64,000 nucleotides of DNA. It comes from Amia ocellicauda (Eukaryota; Chordata; Actinopteri; Amiiformes; Amiidae). The stretch spans positions 6,746,001 to 6,810,000 of the forward strand of contig NC_089866.1 of assembly GCF_036373705.1 (NCBI RefSeq). Reading direction: 5' to 3'. The notes under the pieces were generated by a model. The model made no database searches, was not told where the DNA came from, and saw nothing but the letters and a program-made list of their open reading frames with translations. Made by a program: the position numbers and the translations under genes. Shown here one piece after another: positions 1-10,859 of the stretch. Within the stretch, counting starts at the first letter, position 1; each line of letters starts with the position of its first letter.

Positions 1-325
1 GTCACCAATAACTACTCTCAGCTGCTACCATTTAAATAATATGTCAGCTTAATATGATTTTTATTATGATTTTTTATTTTGACATTTGTCTCTGAATGTT
101 AATGATAGCTGATTAATTGTCCTAGTAGAAAGTAATGTTACAGCCTACTGTTATCTCCTGTCATTTATCTATCTCTCTCTTTCTCAGGCCAAACCACATC
201 ACTGCTCTGGTGACATTTTTAAAAGCCAATCTGTTTCTGTGTTCTTGAAAATTCCCAGCTGTAAACTTAAATACAGTAGCTCTTTTAAGAATATGACTGT
301 CAAGCCCTTGACTTAATGCACTTAC

Positions 326-1993
326 CCAAAAAGACAAAAAACAATGCATATCACCCAGGAAAAGGCCCCTGCTTTGTAGACCACATTAGTTGTGATTCTC
401 TGTTGGCAGTTATAACATATTGTTTGGCCGGGATCCTCTCCAAAAATCTGGTTAGCCGCACCCTGTACAGGCATCGCCTGCACGTATTGAACTGTGGAGA
501 GAGGGTGGCTTAATATTGAACTGGTAATAAAACATGCATTACACTAATTCTGGTTCCCCAGTGCTTTTCTGTCTACATCTGCAATCCTAATTTGCACAAC
601 CAAATCTGAGATAGAGAATACTACCCAAAGAGGTGAGGTTATGCTTGCTGCTGGATCTCTAGATGTAGGATTGGGAAAGGTGTCCCTGTACATTCTGTTA
701 CTCTGCAGTTACCTTGGTCACATTGTGTGTGGTCTTTAACTATATTAAGTCTGGTGATGGATAAGAATAGGCAGGTTGGCACAATGAGCCGACATATGAG
801 TTTATCCTTTTTTCCTCTCTTTCTCTTTGCTTTCTCTTTCCACAGATTTCAGGCAAATATCGGGTTAATGCATGTAATAATAGTCTGGGAGAAGACAAAG
901 GAAATCTTTTTTTATTTAATCCTGATCTTATTTTCATGAGGATTTGTCTGTTTATACTGTGTTATTGTTTCCAACTCTGCACCTCTCAGACCAATTTGAT
1001 ATTTGACCTTTTGTATAATCTGTACATAGAACATCTTACCTGTCTGAGCCTGGGGCTGTAGCAATATTTGAGGCTGTTGCAGTATTTGAGGCTGAGGCTG
1101 TAGAAGCATCTGTGGCTGTGGCTGAACTACTGTATATTGAGAAGTCGGAGCCGGGGCAGGTGGGTTGGCATTGACATTGTTTTCGTTGTATGAAAGATTA
1201 GCAGCCTTTTGTTCCATCATTTTAGGTAGACCTACAGAGTGAGGAAATAAAATAAAGTGGGTAAAAGAGGACCACATGCGCTTTCTCTGTGACCTCTGAT
1301 GTAGGTTGCATGTATAGGGGATATTGGGGATAATATAATATAAGTGACCAATGTCTGAGCTCTGTGGTAGGGTGTGGTCAGTTCAGATGTTTTCCAGGCA
1401 GTCAAGCAGAATTCCTGTTGAATTTGTTGCCATTGAATATATGTAATTATGTGTGGTCTGCTAGGATGCCTGTTTTTAATTGTTCTTGATGGATTACTGA
1501 ACATAAAGGTGTAATGTAATCACTTTCAAGATGTCGGATTGCATTCTTGTAGCTGGGAAGTTTCCCTGATGTTGCTGAATGTCTGTCATTGCCCAGGTCT
1601 GCAGGAAGAACAACTTCCTCAAAACCCTAATGCACCTGAATGCGTTACTGGCATTTCTCCCGCGGTTACTGACATTTCTCCAGCAGCGCTGATTGATATC
1701 AGACAGACAGAAGACACACTGGCACAACGAGGTGCAGAAATACAAGCTGAAAAAGTTATTGCATTAAACATGCAGCTTACAAACTAGTCCAAATGTGAAC
1801 AGAGTATAGTACAGTATAATACCATATATGGTTTAGAAACCAAAAGTAATTTGTTTATTTAAGCTTGACCCTATTTAATAACGTGTTCTTCCAATCATAT
1901 GAAATGATGGTTTGAATTTGTCGGTGCTTTACCTGTTTCTTGATAAGCTGGGGGAGGTGGGTATATTTCCCCAGATTTAGAAGAAGGATTCAT
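326..1993 (-). CDS. LITAF-domain protein, copy A (partial, last exon outside window)
   Basis: Three coding exons: 1993-1933, 1231-1040 and 491-326, with GT/AG borders and matching phases, giving 139 complete codons. Exon 1 starts MNPSS and carries a PPPPAYQ stretch, a PPxY motif that in LITAF proteins binds WW domains of NEDD4-type ubiquitin ligases. Exon 2 is rich in Pro and Gln, with repeated PQPQ units. Exon 3 opens the LITAF domain: a C-Y-N-C zinc knuckle, then the hydrophobic stretch GAFSWVICIVFCLFG that inserts into the membrane. The second half (the HxCPxC knuckle) should be in a fourth exon left of base 1; copy B has its last exon about 600 bp past the same donor. LITAF proteins are monotopic proteins of late endosomes and lysosomes; this role is inferred from the family. 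Start chosen by the MNPS match to copy B. The ortholog among LITAF/CDIP1 paralogs is not resolved. Confidence 0.85.
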
Positions 1994-2861
1994 GTAGTAT
2001 TCTTACAACTGTTCTCTGTAAAGACGAAACAAACAATAATATTTAGTAACTGAAATCTCTCTTGCAAAACGTACAAATGCCTCGATCAAATCAAAACTGT
2101 GACTTACATGCAAATTGCAAATTGCAAGCCTGTACTCTATCAACCGTATTTCATGGATATTTCAAAGGGCAGCACATTTATATCTTATTTCTGACTTTAG
2201 AGGCGGTCACCATATTAATCTATTTTTAAATAGAGAGAATTCTGTGCTGTGGCAAACCAATCTCAAAACCAGTTGAGATCATCTCACTAGGAGTCTTCTA
2301 CAATACATTGTCAGTACTTAACTGTTCAATTTGTTTGTAACTTATCTTACTGTAAAGCAATGATTAACCTTAATAATGACAATAAATAGATGTGTTTATT
2401 TTTTTTAACCTAGTTTGGGAGATAGATTAATAAATATTTCATAAATATTTTAGCAAATATCAATACACTAGCGCTACAAAAATGCGAATTAATTAATTAT
2501 TATTATGCAGGTTTTATTTAATTTTTTTAATGTGATTTTACTACTTTACGATTTTAGACACGACTCCTACAAGGACACCTCCTGTCTTGAAAATAATATC
2601 AATTTTTAAGAATAACATTTTATAATTGATATGCAAATCATAAGTTCCTGTTTTAAAACATACGAACCAATGGATTTTAGAATGAGTAAACTAAATTCTG
2701 TCATTAATTTGCCATAATGAATGTACACACTGTACTTGTACATGCATTACCAGCTCAATCATTTTCAATTAATCAGGACATGATCTCTAATTCTTACACA
2801 TTGTTGCTGTGAGAGCAAGAATACCAATACACTGTAGAAACCACATTTAATGACCACATTC

Positions 2862-2864
<3 letters not shown>

Positions 2865-2925
<61 letters not shown>
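2865..2925. repeat. (AT)n microsatellite
   Basis: About 30 uninterrupted AT units. Confidence 0.95.
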
Positions 2926-2926
<1 letters not shown>

Positions 2927-2930
2927 TTAC

Positions 2931-2965
2931 CAGTGAATAGTCCAGATCTCATGCAGGCAAAAGTA
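2931..2965 (-). other. Candidate 5' untranslated exon of LITAF-like copy A
   Basis: The coding exon at 1993 is preceded by an acceptor (…TTTACAG just upstream of the ATG), so a noncoding first exon is expected further upstream. On the minus strand, CACTG|GTAAGAATAT at 2931 is a good donor. The upstream limit of the exon is not visible, so the end given is arbitrary. The putative intron would begin almost at once with a 60-bp AT repeat. Copy B has a similar donor (GTAAGAATT) at a comparable distance. Confidence 0.3.
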
Positions 2966-3597
2966 AAACTGGGAGATGCAGGTCTTTCCACCTGTTTTTA
3001 TTGCCACTCCTTTCTTGTCATTTGCATAGTATTTCAAATTATTTGAATATTAATGGGAAGAATTATGCTTATGTGTTAATAAGAAAGTTTTAATGTAACT
3101 CAATCAATAGATATATCATCATCTCAACAAGTTTTTCTACCTTTTCTGCTTTCTTACATCTATCGATTAAATTCCATAAGTAGTAGCAATAATGATTATG
3201 ATTATGATAATAATAAAATACATTAGCATTTATTGATATACTCTGTTATTATATGAATCATACGTTCACAATGTTTCAGGTAAATAAAACAGACATCTAC
3301 AGCTGGGCATTGTACTGCCAAGGTAGAATACATACATCTGAATATTGCTTCAAATTGGCCAATACAATTGACATGGGTCAGATAGGGGCAGATAGACTCC
3401 AGCGGCATGGTGTGGGCCAGCAGTGGAAGTCACAGCCAATTTGAGCCCGCTGTCAGTGCCCAGACAGACGGGGCATTGGACCTCTCCACTCCAGGCAGGC
3501 GAGGTGCGTCGGCTGCAAGCAGCTTACGATGGCGGGGGCACACAAAAGGCAGAAGACGACCTTACAAGGGGAGGGCATAGAGTGAAAGATTGAAAAG

Positions 3598-4338
3598 ATT
3601 GTAGTCAGTCTTGTACTGCACCATTCCAGATCCAGATCCAAACCAAAGTCATCCACTTTTATTTTTTTAATTATCGTTCTGTATGTTTCATAACTCAAGA
3701 AGTAAACCGAAAGTAAAATAGACTGGTGACCTACAAATCTTTTTCTCTTTTGATTCCTCACCCTCTGCCAATTTTCATCTTTCCTTCTCCTCCTGCAGGG
3801 GAAAGACCCTAAACAGACAATGTGAGGTGCTTGAACTAATTTTATCAGATCTATGTAATGCAGTTCTTGTTTAGGTTCAGGCTGATTGTGCATCACATGA
3901 ATATGCTCCCAGGCTCTTAGATAAAGCCAACCGAAAGTTCTGATGAAAGCTCGAAGCTATTAGAAATAAATGTCCCAAAAGTATATTCTAGCGATCACAG
4001 ATTTGTGGTTTTCGTACACCTTCCCCACTTTCTCCCAGACAGGAAACGGATCCTTGCATTCTTGAGACCTTGGCACAACTTCAGACCAGAAACAGAGTGC
4101 AGAAGCAGTGGGGCGAGGGAGCAGAAGAGAGAGGCAAAGTTACCTATGAAGACCGAGCTGCTAATTTCAGGTAAAACTGAACAGTTCAATTGTCATCGAT
4201 TACATTATTCTGACTTCTGATTGTAGTCAGCCTTGCAGTGAACCATTCCAAATCCAAACCAAACTTTTCTTTTTGTATTAATGGTCCTGTATGGCAATAC
4301 TCAGAGAAGTAAACTGAACCTAACATAGACTGGTGATT
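3598..4338. repeat. Diverged direct repeat flanking the decayed PDI-like exon
   Basis: About 120-135 bp at 3598-3731 recurs at 4218-4338 in the same orientation. Both contain GATTGTAGTCAG, ACCATTCCA, AATCCAAACC or ATCCAAACC, AAGTAAAC and AGACTGGTGA in the same order, with many substitutions and small indels. The copies lie on either side of the PDILT-like exon remnant. No coding sense is evident in either copy. Confidence 0.7.
3985..4078 (-). pseudogene. Decayed PDILT-like exon (a' thioredoxin domain)
   Basis: On the minus strand, after GGTCTGAAG at 4079, the frame reads VPRSQECKDPFPVWEKV then GKVYENHKSVIARI. This aligns residue for residue with the a' active-site exon of pdia2 in this window ([32 protein letters not shown]), keeping C-K, P, W-E, Y, H and I-A. 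The active site reads S-Q-E-C, not CGHC; from memory, PDILT (testis PDI-like) has an S-x-x-C a' site, which points to that family. After IARI the frame leaves the PDI pattern and stops within a few codons, so the 3' half of the exon is lost. A chance match is possible but unlikely given the PDI exon at 6860-7057 on the same strand. Confidence 0.55.
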
Positions 4339-4469
4339 TAATTTTTATTCGTAAAGGTAAAATTTAGACCCACATTTCTGTCATTCTCTAGTTTGTTTTT
4401 GCAAATCAACATAAAGGTGTTATTGCTATTGTGTGATCATGATTAACAGCTAATCAAAATGTTTTCAAG

Positions 4470-6362
4470 ATGATTTCGCCTCCTTCTTCTCCTTCAAGAT
4501 TGCAGACATCCGCAGGCTCTTCAATACTCCACCCTCCTCTCCCATCACACCCAAACCTACAACGTGTGCCCTGGACCCTCTCCCTTCTCGCCTCTTCCAA
4601 GCGACCGCTCCTGATCTTCTCCCCTTCATCTCCTCCCTCCGCAACTCCTCACTCCTCTCTGGCTGTTTCCCCTCTGCATTTAAACAAGCTGCTGTCATCC
4701 CACTCCTCAAGAAACCAACCTTTGACGCCACCTCTCCTCAGAATTACCGCCCTGTCTCCCTACTCCCCTTCCTCTCAAAGACTCTCGAGCGGGCGGGCCA
4801 CCGTCAGCTCTCTGACTTTGTCTCAACACTCATTCCTTGATCCTCTACAATCCGGCTTCTGCACAGCTCACTTCCCTGAGACGGCTCTCCTGGCAGTCAC
4901 TGACCCCTCAAGCTGTGCTCTGGCGCCTCCCTCTCCTCAGTCCTCATCCTCCTTGACCTCTCTGCAGCATTTGATACCATTGATCACCCAATCCTCCTCT
5001 CCTGCCTCGCTGACCTTGGAATCTCTGGGACTGCTCTCACCTGGTTCTCCTCCTACCTCAGCGACCGGACCTACCAAGTGACATGGCGAGGCTCCTCATC
5101 CACCCCCCAACCTCTCCTAACAGGCGTACCCCAAGGCTCCGTCCTGGGCCTGCTCCTGTTCTCTCTCTACACTCGCTCCCTGGGCCCCCTCATTGCATCC
5201 CATGGTTTCTCCTACCACTTCTACTCTGATGATGCCCAGATCTTCCTGTCTTTTCCCTCTTCCGACCCTCTCATCCCCTCTCGCATCTCTTCCTGATTGT
5301 CTGCTATTTCAGCCTGGATGCACTCACACCACCTCAAGCTCAATCTCTCCAAATCGGATCTCCTGTTTTTCCCCACTCTTCCTCACCTTCTGCTGACCTC
5401 CCCATCTCGATCCCCTTGGAATCCACCACACTCTCTCCTTCTTCCGCTAAAAATCTAGGAGTCACCCCACATCACCACACTGACACGCACCTGCAGATTC
5501 TTCCTGAGCAACATACGCCGAATCTGACCCTTCCTCACCGACTACTCGACTCAGCTACTCGTCCAGTCACTGGTCCTCTCCCGCCTGGACTACTGCAACT
5601 CCCTCCTGGCCGGCCTGCCTGCAACTACTACCCGCCGCTCCAGCTCATCCAGAACTCTGCGGCTTGTCTGGTATTCTCTCTGCCCCGATTCGCACACGCT
5701 ACTCCACTGCTCCGCTCCCTCCACTGGCTCCCGATACCGGCACGCATCCAGTTCAAGACCTTGACCCTCACCTACCGCTGTCTCGACCACACTGCACCAA
5801 GTTACCTTGAGACCCTCGTCTCTCCATACATTCCCTCCAGACCGCTGCGCTTCTCCATAACCAGAAGACTATCTCTACCTCCTCTCCACTCTCCTTCCTC
5901 CAGAGCCGCTCCTTCTCATCCCTGGACCCTAAATGGTGGAATGATCTGCCCACTGAAGTCAAAACAGCAGAGTCCTTGACCTCATTCCGACACTTACTCA
6001 AGACACATCTTTTCAGACAGTACTTGTAATATTAGTCCTTTTATCCCCGCTAGATAGCACTTCACAAGAGTTTTATTATGCTTCTTGCGCTTTTGATTGT
6101 TTTGACTGTGACCCTTGACTGTGACTCTTGACAGCACTTAGCTTTTACCGTCCAGGATGTAGGACTTCACTTACTGTACTTGCCTGTGTAAATTGTAAAT
6201 TGGAATTTGTAAAATGTATTTATTTTGAATTGCTATGTTTTATGTAAATTGAATTTGTAATGATTGATGCCTTTTACTTAACTGTATTTTTGCACTTTGT
6301 TTTGCACTTATGTTGTAAGTCGCCCTGGATAAGGGTGTCTGCCAAGAAATTAAAATAATAAT
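4470..6362 (+). mobile_element. Decayed L2-clade LINE (5' truncated)
   Basis: CT-rich sequence whose three frames together spell a reverse transcriptase: AFKQAAVIPLLKKPTF, NYRPVSLLPFLSKTLER, a [18 protein letters not shown] block, GVPQGSVLG near 5120-5150, and [11 protein letters not shown] (the YADD catalytic box with A to S) near 5220-5250. The frame changes several times and in-frame stops occur, so no functional protein is made. The 3' end has the fish L2 tail type, TAAGTCGCCCTGGATAAGGG then TGTCTGCCAA, followed by an AAT-rich terminus at about 6350. No endonuclease domain is seen, so the 5' part is missing. It sits between the two PDILT-like exon relics and lies opposite to the flanking genes. 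The left limit is approximate. Confidence 0.85.
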
Positions 6363-6599
6363 ATTCATCTGAAAGTACAGCAGTTGGATTAGTAAAATGT
6401 AAATGACACTCATACTGAAATGTTTTATCTACAAGATGAAAACTAATAGATTACTAAATACATTCGCTTAAGACTTGAAGTAATACTGCAAGTAACATCC
6501 TTCTCTGAGTTACAGGTTCCTGCAAAACATGTGACTCTGGTGGTGAGGTATTATTCTGGTTTATTTTCATCATCATTATTATTATATGTCAATCAGTGG

Positions 6600-6725
6600 T
6601 GATTCTAGAGTCTGTAGGGGCCCTAGGCAAAATAGCCCTGTGAGAGTGGGGAGAGGCGCCTGCTGTCGGTGTTTTCTCCTGTGAGAGCGGGGGGGGGGGG
6701 GGGTGACGGTGTTTTCTGAAATCTA
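6600..6725. repeat. Imperfect tandem repeat with a 15-base G run
   Basis: The motif TGTGAGAG(T/C)GGGG … GGTGTTTTCT appears twice within about 90 bp. The second unit contains an uninterrupted run of about 15 G at 6689-6703. No function visible; such runs often vary in length and are hard to sequence. Confidence 0.6.
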
Positions 6726-6859
6726 AAATTTGATCACTGCTGGATTGAGATTAATTTAACATTATATGGTAACTATTTTAAACATGGTCTCAATGTGCTA
6801 CTGTTACAACACATAATTAAGCCTATTATTATAATTATTATTGATAAAAAAAAAAATAC

Positions 6860-7057
6860 CTTTGCTTTGTCTGCAAAGAAATCCTGGCAGAAATCTCTCA
6901 CATTGCGCACAGTGACCTCGTCTGCTGGCATCTGGTACTGCATGTTGTCCGTCAGGTTCAGCAGTCTGACCGCAGGTGTGTCCACGTCGCGCACCTGGAA
7001 ATACTCAAAGATCCGCCCGTTCCTGCTTTCGTCCGTGTCAATGAGGATGTACAGAAG
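6860..7057 (-). pseudogene. Orphan PDILT-like exon (b' domain)
   Basis: A 198-base phase-0 exon with an acceptor (CTCACCCAG at 7058) and a donor (GTATTT at 6859). Its 66 codons read LLYILIDTDESRNGRIFEYF … VDTPAVRLLNL … MPADEVTVRNVRDFCQDFF with no stop. It is the counterpart of pdia2 exon 7 (17216-17022; [20 protein letters not shown] … PTIRLVN), same phase and nearly the same length. The D-E-x-R-N-G-R-(I/V)-F and Y-x-M-P-(A/S)-D features recall PDILT more than PDIA2; this subfamily call rests on memory. No neighbouring exon is found except the decayed one near 4.0 kb. The L2 LINE lies between the two, and LITAF-like copy B lies upstream. I read this as a remnant of a dead gene; an unusually dispersed live gene is less likely. 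Confidence 0.75.
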
Positions 7058-7059
7058 CT

Positions 7060-8970
7060 GGGTGAGACAAAATAATAATGATTAATAATGCCAGTTCCTA
7101 ATTTATACTTTCACTGTAGTTTACCATATGCACAAAAATATGCAGCTAGTTTTGTCTTATTTAAACCATTAAGTTATGAATAGATTCAATTATTGGTCTT
7201 AATTGGTAAAAAAATTCCTTCAAGTTATTCAATAATTAATGATTTATAAATGGGCAGGAATGTGGCTCTCCAGGAATGGGATTCAGACCACAGCCTTTGG
7301 AAGTTCTGGTTGTAATAAAAAGAAAAAGAAAAGAACAAAAGATCTAACGTGGGCTTCAATGATTTGTTCTGAGTTGCCACGTAAGTAAGCTAAGTTTTAT
7401 TTTCTCCTGATAAGATTGTGATCTATGGTAATCAGATTAATTGGTCATTTAGATTTACTGTAACAGTTTTAACAAGGGGGAGCAGTAAGGTGACTCCACA
7501 TAGTAACAGATGAGCTGTTTAAGTGGCTTGCATGGTGCTGTGTTTGAAAGTGCTACTAAATGAGAAGGGGAGAAGTGGGATTTTTTCCTTTTTTCTGGAG
7601 TTTTTTTTCTCCAAAGATGTTGTAACCCTCCCAGTAGTGATGAGGGAAACAAAGCTTTCCGAAGCATTGAACCATTTGAAGGTGTTGTACCTAAAAAAAG
7701 GTTAACTGCATCAAAGCTTCCCATACATGCTTTCCATAGTGACATCAGCTGGTCAATACATGGTATTACGACTATCGAGTGATTAGTTTGCAGCTATCAC
7801 GTGGTTTCTGGCAAGGTGTCGGCAGACTTCATTTAATGTATCTGTACATTGTGCTTCAGAAGTGTCAGTACCGCATTGTGGAGCCTGCATCATAGCACTG
7901 CACAACAGGAATACCAAATACTCCTAGTGTGCTCTTTGGAGAGTCAGCTACCATAGGAGAGGACATTAAAATCTCAATGCTTAGCACTTCATGCATTTCA
8001 GATTCAACCTGCAGGCTTTTTATTACAAACTGCGCTGATGAAGCAGTACTTAGACACAGGAGGAGCCTAACTTGTTAAAGCAGAGCAGGCATAGTTTTTG
8101 AGGGAAATTATTATTAATAAATAGAAAGACTCTCCAAACCTTGTTTATTTGTCCAAGTTATGTTTTTTTATTTTGTCACTTTTAGATCTATCAAGCATAA
8201 AAGCAGTCTAAACCAAAAAGTTATGGATGAATTACATAAATAAAAGGAGAACAGTGAGAGTAGCAAACAATAAAGGTGATGTGTTGAACTCTGTTAAGTT
8301 ATGCATTTTTACCATAGTTCTTGGTAGGTAATTTTGAGCAAATGGAAACCATTTAAACTCGCACAGATTTCAGAATTCACATGTTTGCAGGTATAGATAA
8401 AAACCTGCAGGCAGGATTTGCATGTCTTATTGGAGTGCTTAATCTACTGAAACCTTTTCTGAGGCAAGGTTATTCCTGCCCTTGAGTAACCGATAGAGTC
8501 TTGTTTTTCGGATGTAGGTTTTATATTTTTGGCACCAACAGGGCATAGCCATTGCTATCTCTGACATGTTGGCTGTAGTAGTCAATGGCATCAATCTGTA
8601 TTACCTGCAGGTAGTTGGGTGTAGAATACAGTATAAAAGCAAGTTGCAACACAGAGCTATATCTTTTACCAACAGCAGAGGGAGACAAAAATATATACTG
8701 CCCAATCAAATCAAATTTGATGAAACCTCTTTCAAAGCCCTAAATCAGTGTATGTACTTTGCAGTTTTAAAGAAAATGACAGAAAAAGAAAAAAATTGTG
8801 TATGTATATATAGCATGTACATTCAGTGATTGTGTCTTCGCCAGAGCAGATATAATTCCAAGCATCTGAATTTGAAACATTTTCATCCTTTCCCCATCGT
8901 TGGTGTTCTTTCATCAGAAGATGCTGTCTTCTATCAACAACACCAGCAGTGCACCATCCCAGTGGTGAAA
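7060..8970. other. Intergenic stretch without recognised genes
   Basis: The short open frames here show no family motif and no paired splice sites. A segment near 7640-7700 (GTGATGAGGGAAACAAAGC then TTCCGAAGCATTGAACC) looks like a fragment of an interspersed repeat but was not identified. Nothing else supported. Confidence 0.5.
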
Positions 8971-8972
8971 GG

Positions 8973-10848
8973 TCACATTCGTTTATAAATACCGAGGTGT
9001 TGGTTGCAAAGGGGACAACTATGGTGAGCATCCAAAAATATCTGCGCAAAGAAGGGGAGAATGCAGCAGCCACAGACCAACCTGAAAAAGAGAAGTATTT
9101 GTTTTACTATCAGCCTGTTGCCTTGGCTTTTCTCCTGTTATTCTACATGCCATGATTATTTAACATTTCAATTTGTCACCAATGACTATACTCAGCTAAT
9201 ACCATTTAAATAATATTTTAGCTTAATATTATTTTCATGACATATTTTTCTCAGAATGTTAATTATATCTGATTCCTTGGTCCCAATATAAAGTAATGTT
9301 ACAGCCTAGTAGCATTATGCTCTCTATTTCTCATTAATCTATACTGTTCTTATCTCTCTCTCTGGCCCAACCACATTCCTTCATTGCCATTCACTGGTGA
9401 CATTTTTAAAAGCCTGTTTCTGTGTTCCTGGAAATCTTATCTTCAATCTTCAGTTCGTTAGTATAGAATGCAAGTGAAGTAGAGCAGGATTTACTATAAT
9501 GTAGTACAGCACTTTGATTGTACGTTTCCTGATTCTCCACAACATTCTTGAGTATTTCATGCAGTCAGGGTTTACCGTTTTGTACAATATTTATCTGTTG
9601 AAAATCAAATATAGATATCCACACACTAATATATAGTAGCTCTTTTAAGAATATGATTGTCAAGTCCTTGACGGTATGCACTTACCCGAAAATAACAAAA
9701 ACAATGCACATCACCCAGGAAAAGGTCCCTGCTTTGTAGACCACATTAGTTGTGATTCTCTGTTGGCAGTTAGTGCATGTTGTGGTGCAGGGGTTCTCTG
9801 CAAGATTGTGGTATATACCCTGCACAGGAATCGCCTGCACAACATGAACTGTGGAGAGAGGATGACTTAATATTGAACTGGTAAAAACATGTGCATTTTG
9901 CTAATTCTAGTTCCCCAGTGCTTCTCTGTCTACATCTGCAATGTCGGGCACAACCAAATCCAAAGTGATCTTTCCAAAGCATAACTGTAGTTTTCAATGC
10001 TTGTTGCCACAATTGAATCTCTAGATATAGGATTGGGAAAGGTGTCACATGGTGTGTGCGTGTGTGTTCCTTAACTTTTAAGTCATTAAGTCTGGTGTAT
10101 TGCTATTTGACCTTGTGTACAATCTTACCTGTCCGTGGCTGTTGCTGTGGCTGGGGCTGAGTCTGCACTACGGGGGCAGGAGTAGGTGGCATGGAATTGA
10201 TATTGATGGAAATTGTGTTTTTGTTTTCCTTGTTGACAGGACCAGCAGTGTTTGGATCCATCGTTTTAGGTTTATCTACAGAGTGAGGAGATCAAATAAA
10301 GTCGGTAAAAAAGTGGGATATTGGGGCTAATATATGTGACCAATGTTAAATGTCATTATGTGTGGCCTGCTAGTATTACTGTTTTTCATTGTTCTCGATG
10401 GCTTATTGAACATAAAGGTGTAATGTAATCAATTTCAAGATGTCGTATTGCATTCTTGTAGCTGGGGAAGTTTCCTTGATGCTGATGAATGTCTGTCATT
10501 CTGAACAACTTCCTCAAAACCCTAATGCACCTGAATGCAGTTACTGGCATTTCTACAGTCTGTATCTGAATGATACAGACAGACAGACAGACAGAAGACA
10601 GACTGGCACAATGAGGTGCAGATAAACAAGCTTGTACAATTTACAAAATAACTTAAATAGTTTGAGCAATTCCCAGTACAGTATAATTTATTGAATAATG
10701 TGTTCTTCCGATCAGACATATTAAATAATGGTTTGAATTAGTCAGGAGTTGCGTTACCTGTTTCTTGATAAGGTGGGGGAGGTGCGAATCCTTCCTCAGA
10801 AGGGTATACGGATGCATCTCTGATTACGCTCGGTTCAGAAGGATTCAT
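8973..10848 (-). CDS. LITAF-domain protein, copy B (complete)
   Basis: Four exons: 10848-10758, 10275-10129, 9848-9686 and 9081-8973; 510 coding bases, 169 aa. Exon 1 (MNPSEPS...) has PPPPYQETG, a PPxY motif. Exon 2 is a Pro/Gln/Asn-rich linker, shorter and less repetitive than in copy A. Exons 3 and 4 make a full LITAF domain: CTNC knuckle, membrane-inserting GTFSWVMCIVFVIFG, then CGCCILPFF, and the second knuckle HSCPLC followed by the typical ending LGIYKRM and a stop. All zinc-binding cysteines of the CxxC / HxCPxC pattern are present. The likely site of action is the cytosolic face of late endosomes and lysosomes (family knowledge). It is a tandem duplicate of copy A, and similarity extends into introns and 5' flank. 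The last exon is short and overlaps unrelated longer open frames. Confidence 0.9.
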
Positions 10849-10859
10849 TTTGTATTCTT

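Larger units (their letters stand above)
2000..3590. other. Upstream region of LITAF-like copy A; AT microsatellite
   Basis: No coding signal. Bases 2000-2140 resemble 10860-11000 upstream of copy B (shared GCAAATTGCAAGCCTGTA-type sequence), so the duplication reaches into the 5' flank. A pure AT dinucleotide run of about 60 bp spans 2865-2925. A GC-richer patch at 3380-3540 has no recognisable gene. Confidence 0.6.

Noticed and set aside
3453..3896. 147-codon minus-strand open frame
   Set aside because: Covers one copy of the duplicated noncoding segment; most of it matches no protein family, and the short PDI-like stretch in it is too weak to call.
7620..7800. Possible hAT-type transposon fragment
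   Set aside because: Only a vague resemblance (GATGAGGGAAACAAAGCTTT); no inverted ends or 8-bp duplication found.
8521..8709. Minus-strand frame first considered as the last exon of LITAF-like copy B
   Set aside because: It lacks the HxCPxC knuckle; the true last exon is 9081-8973, ending HSCPLC...YKRM.
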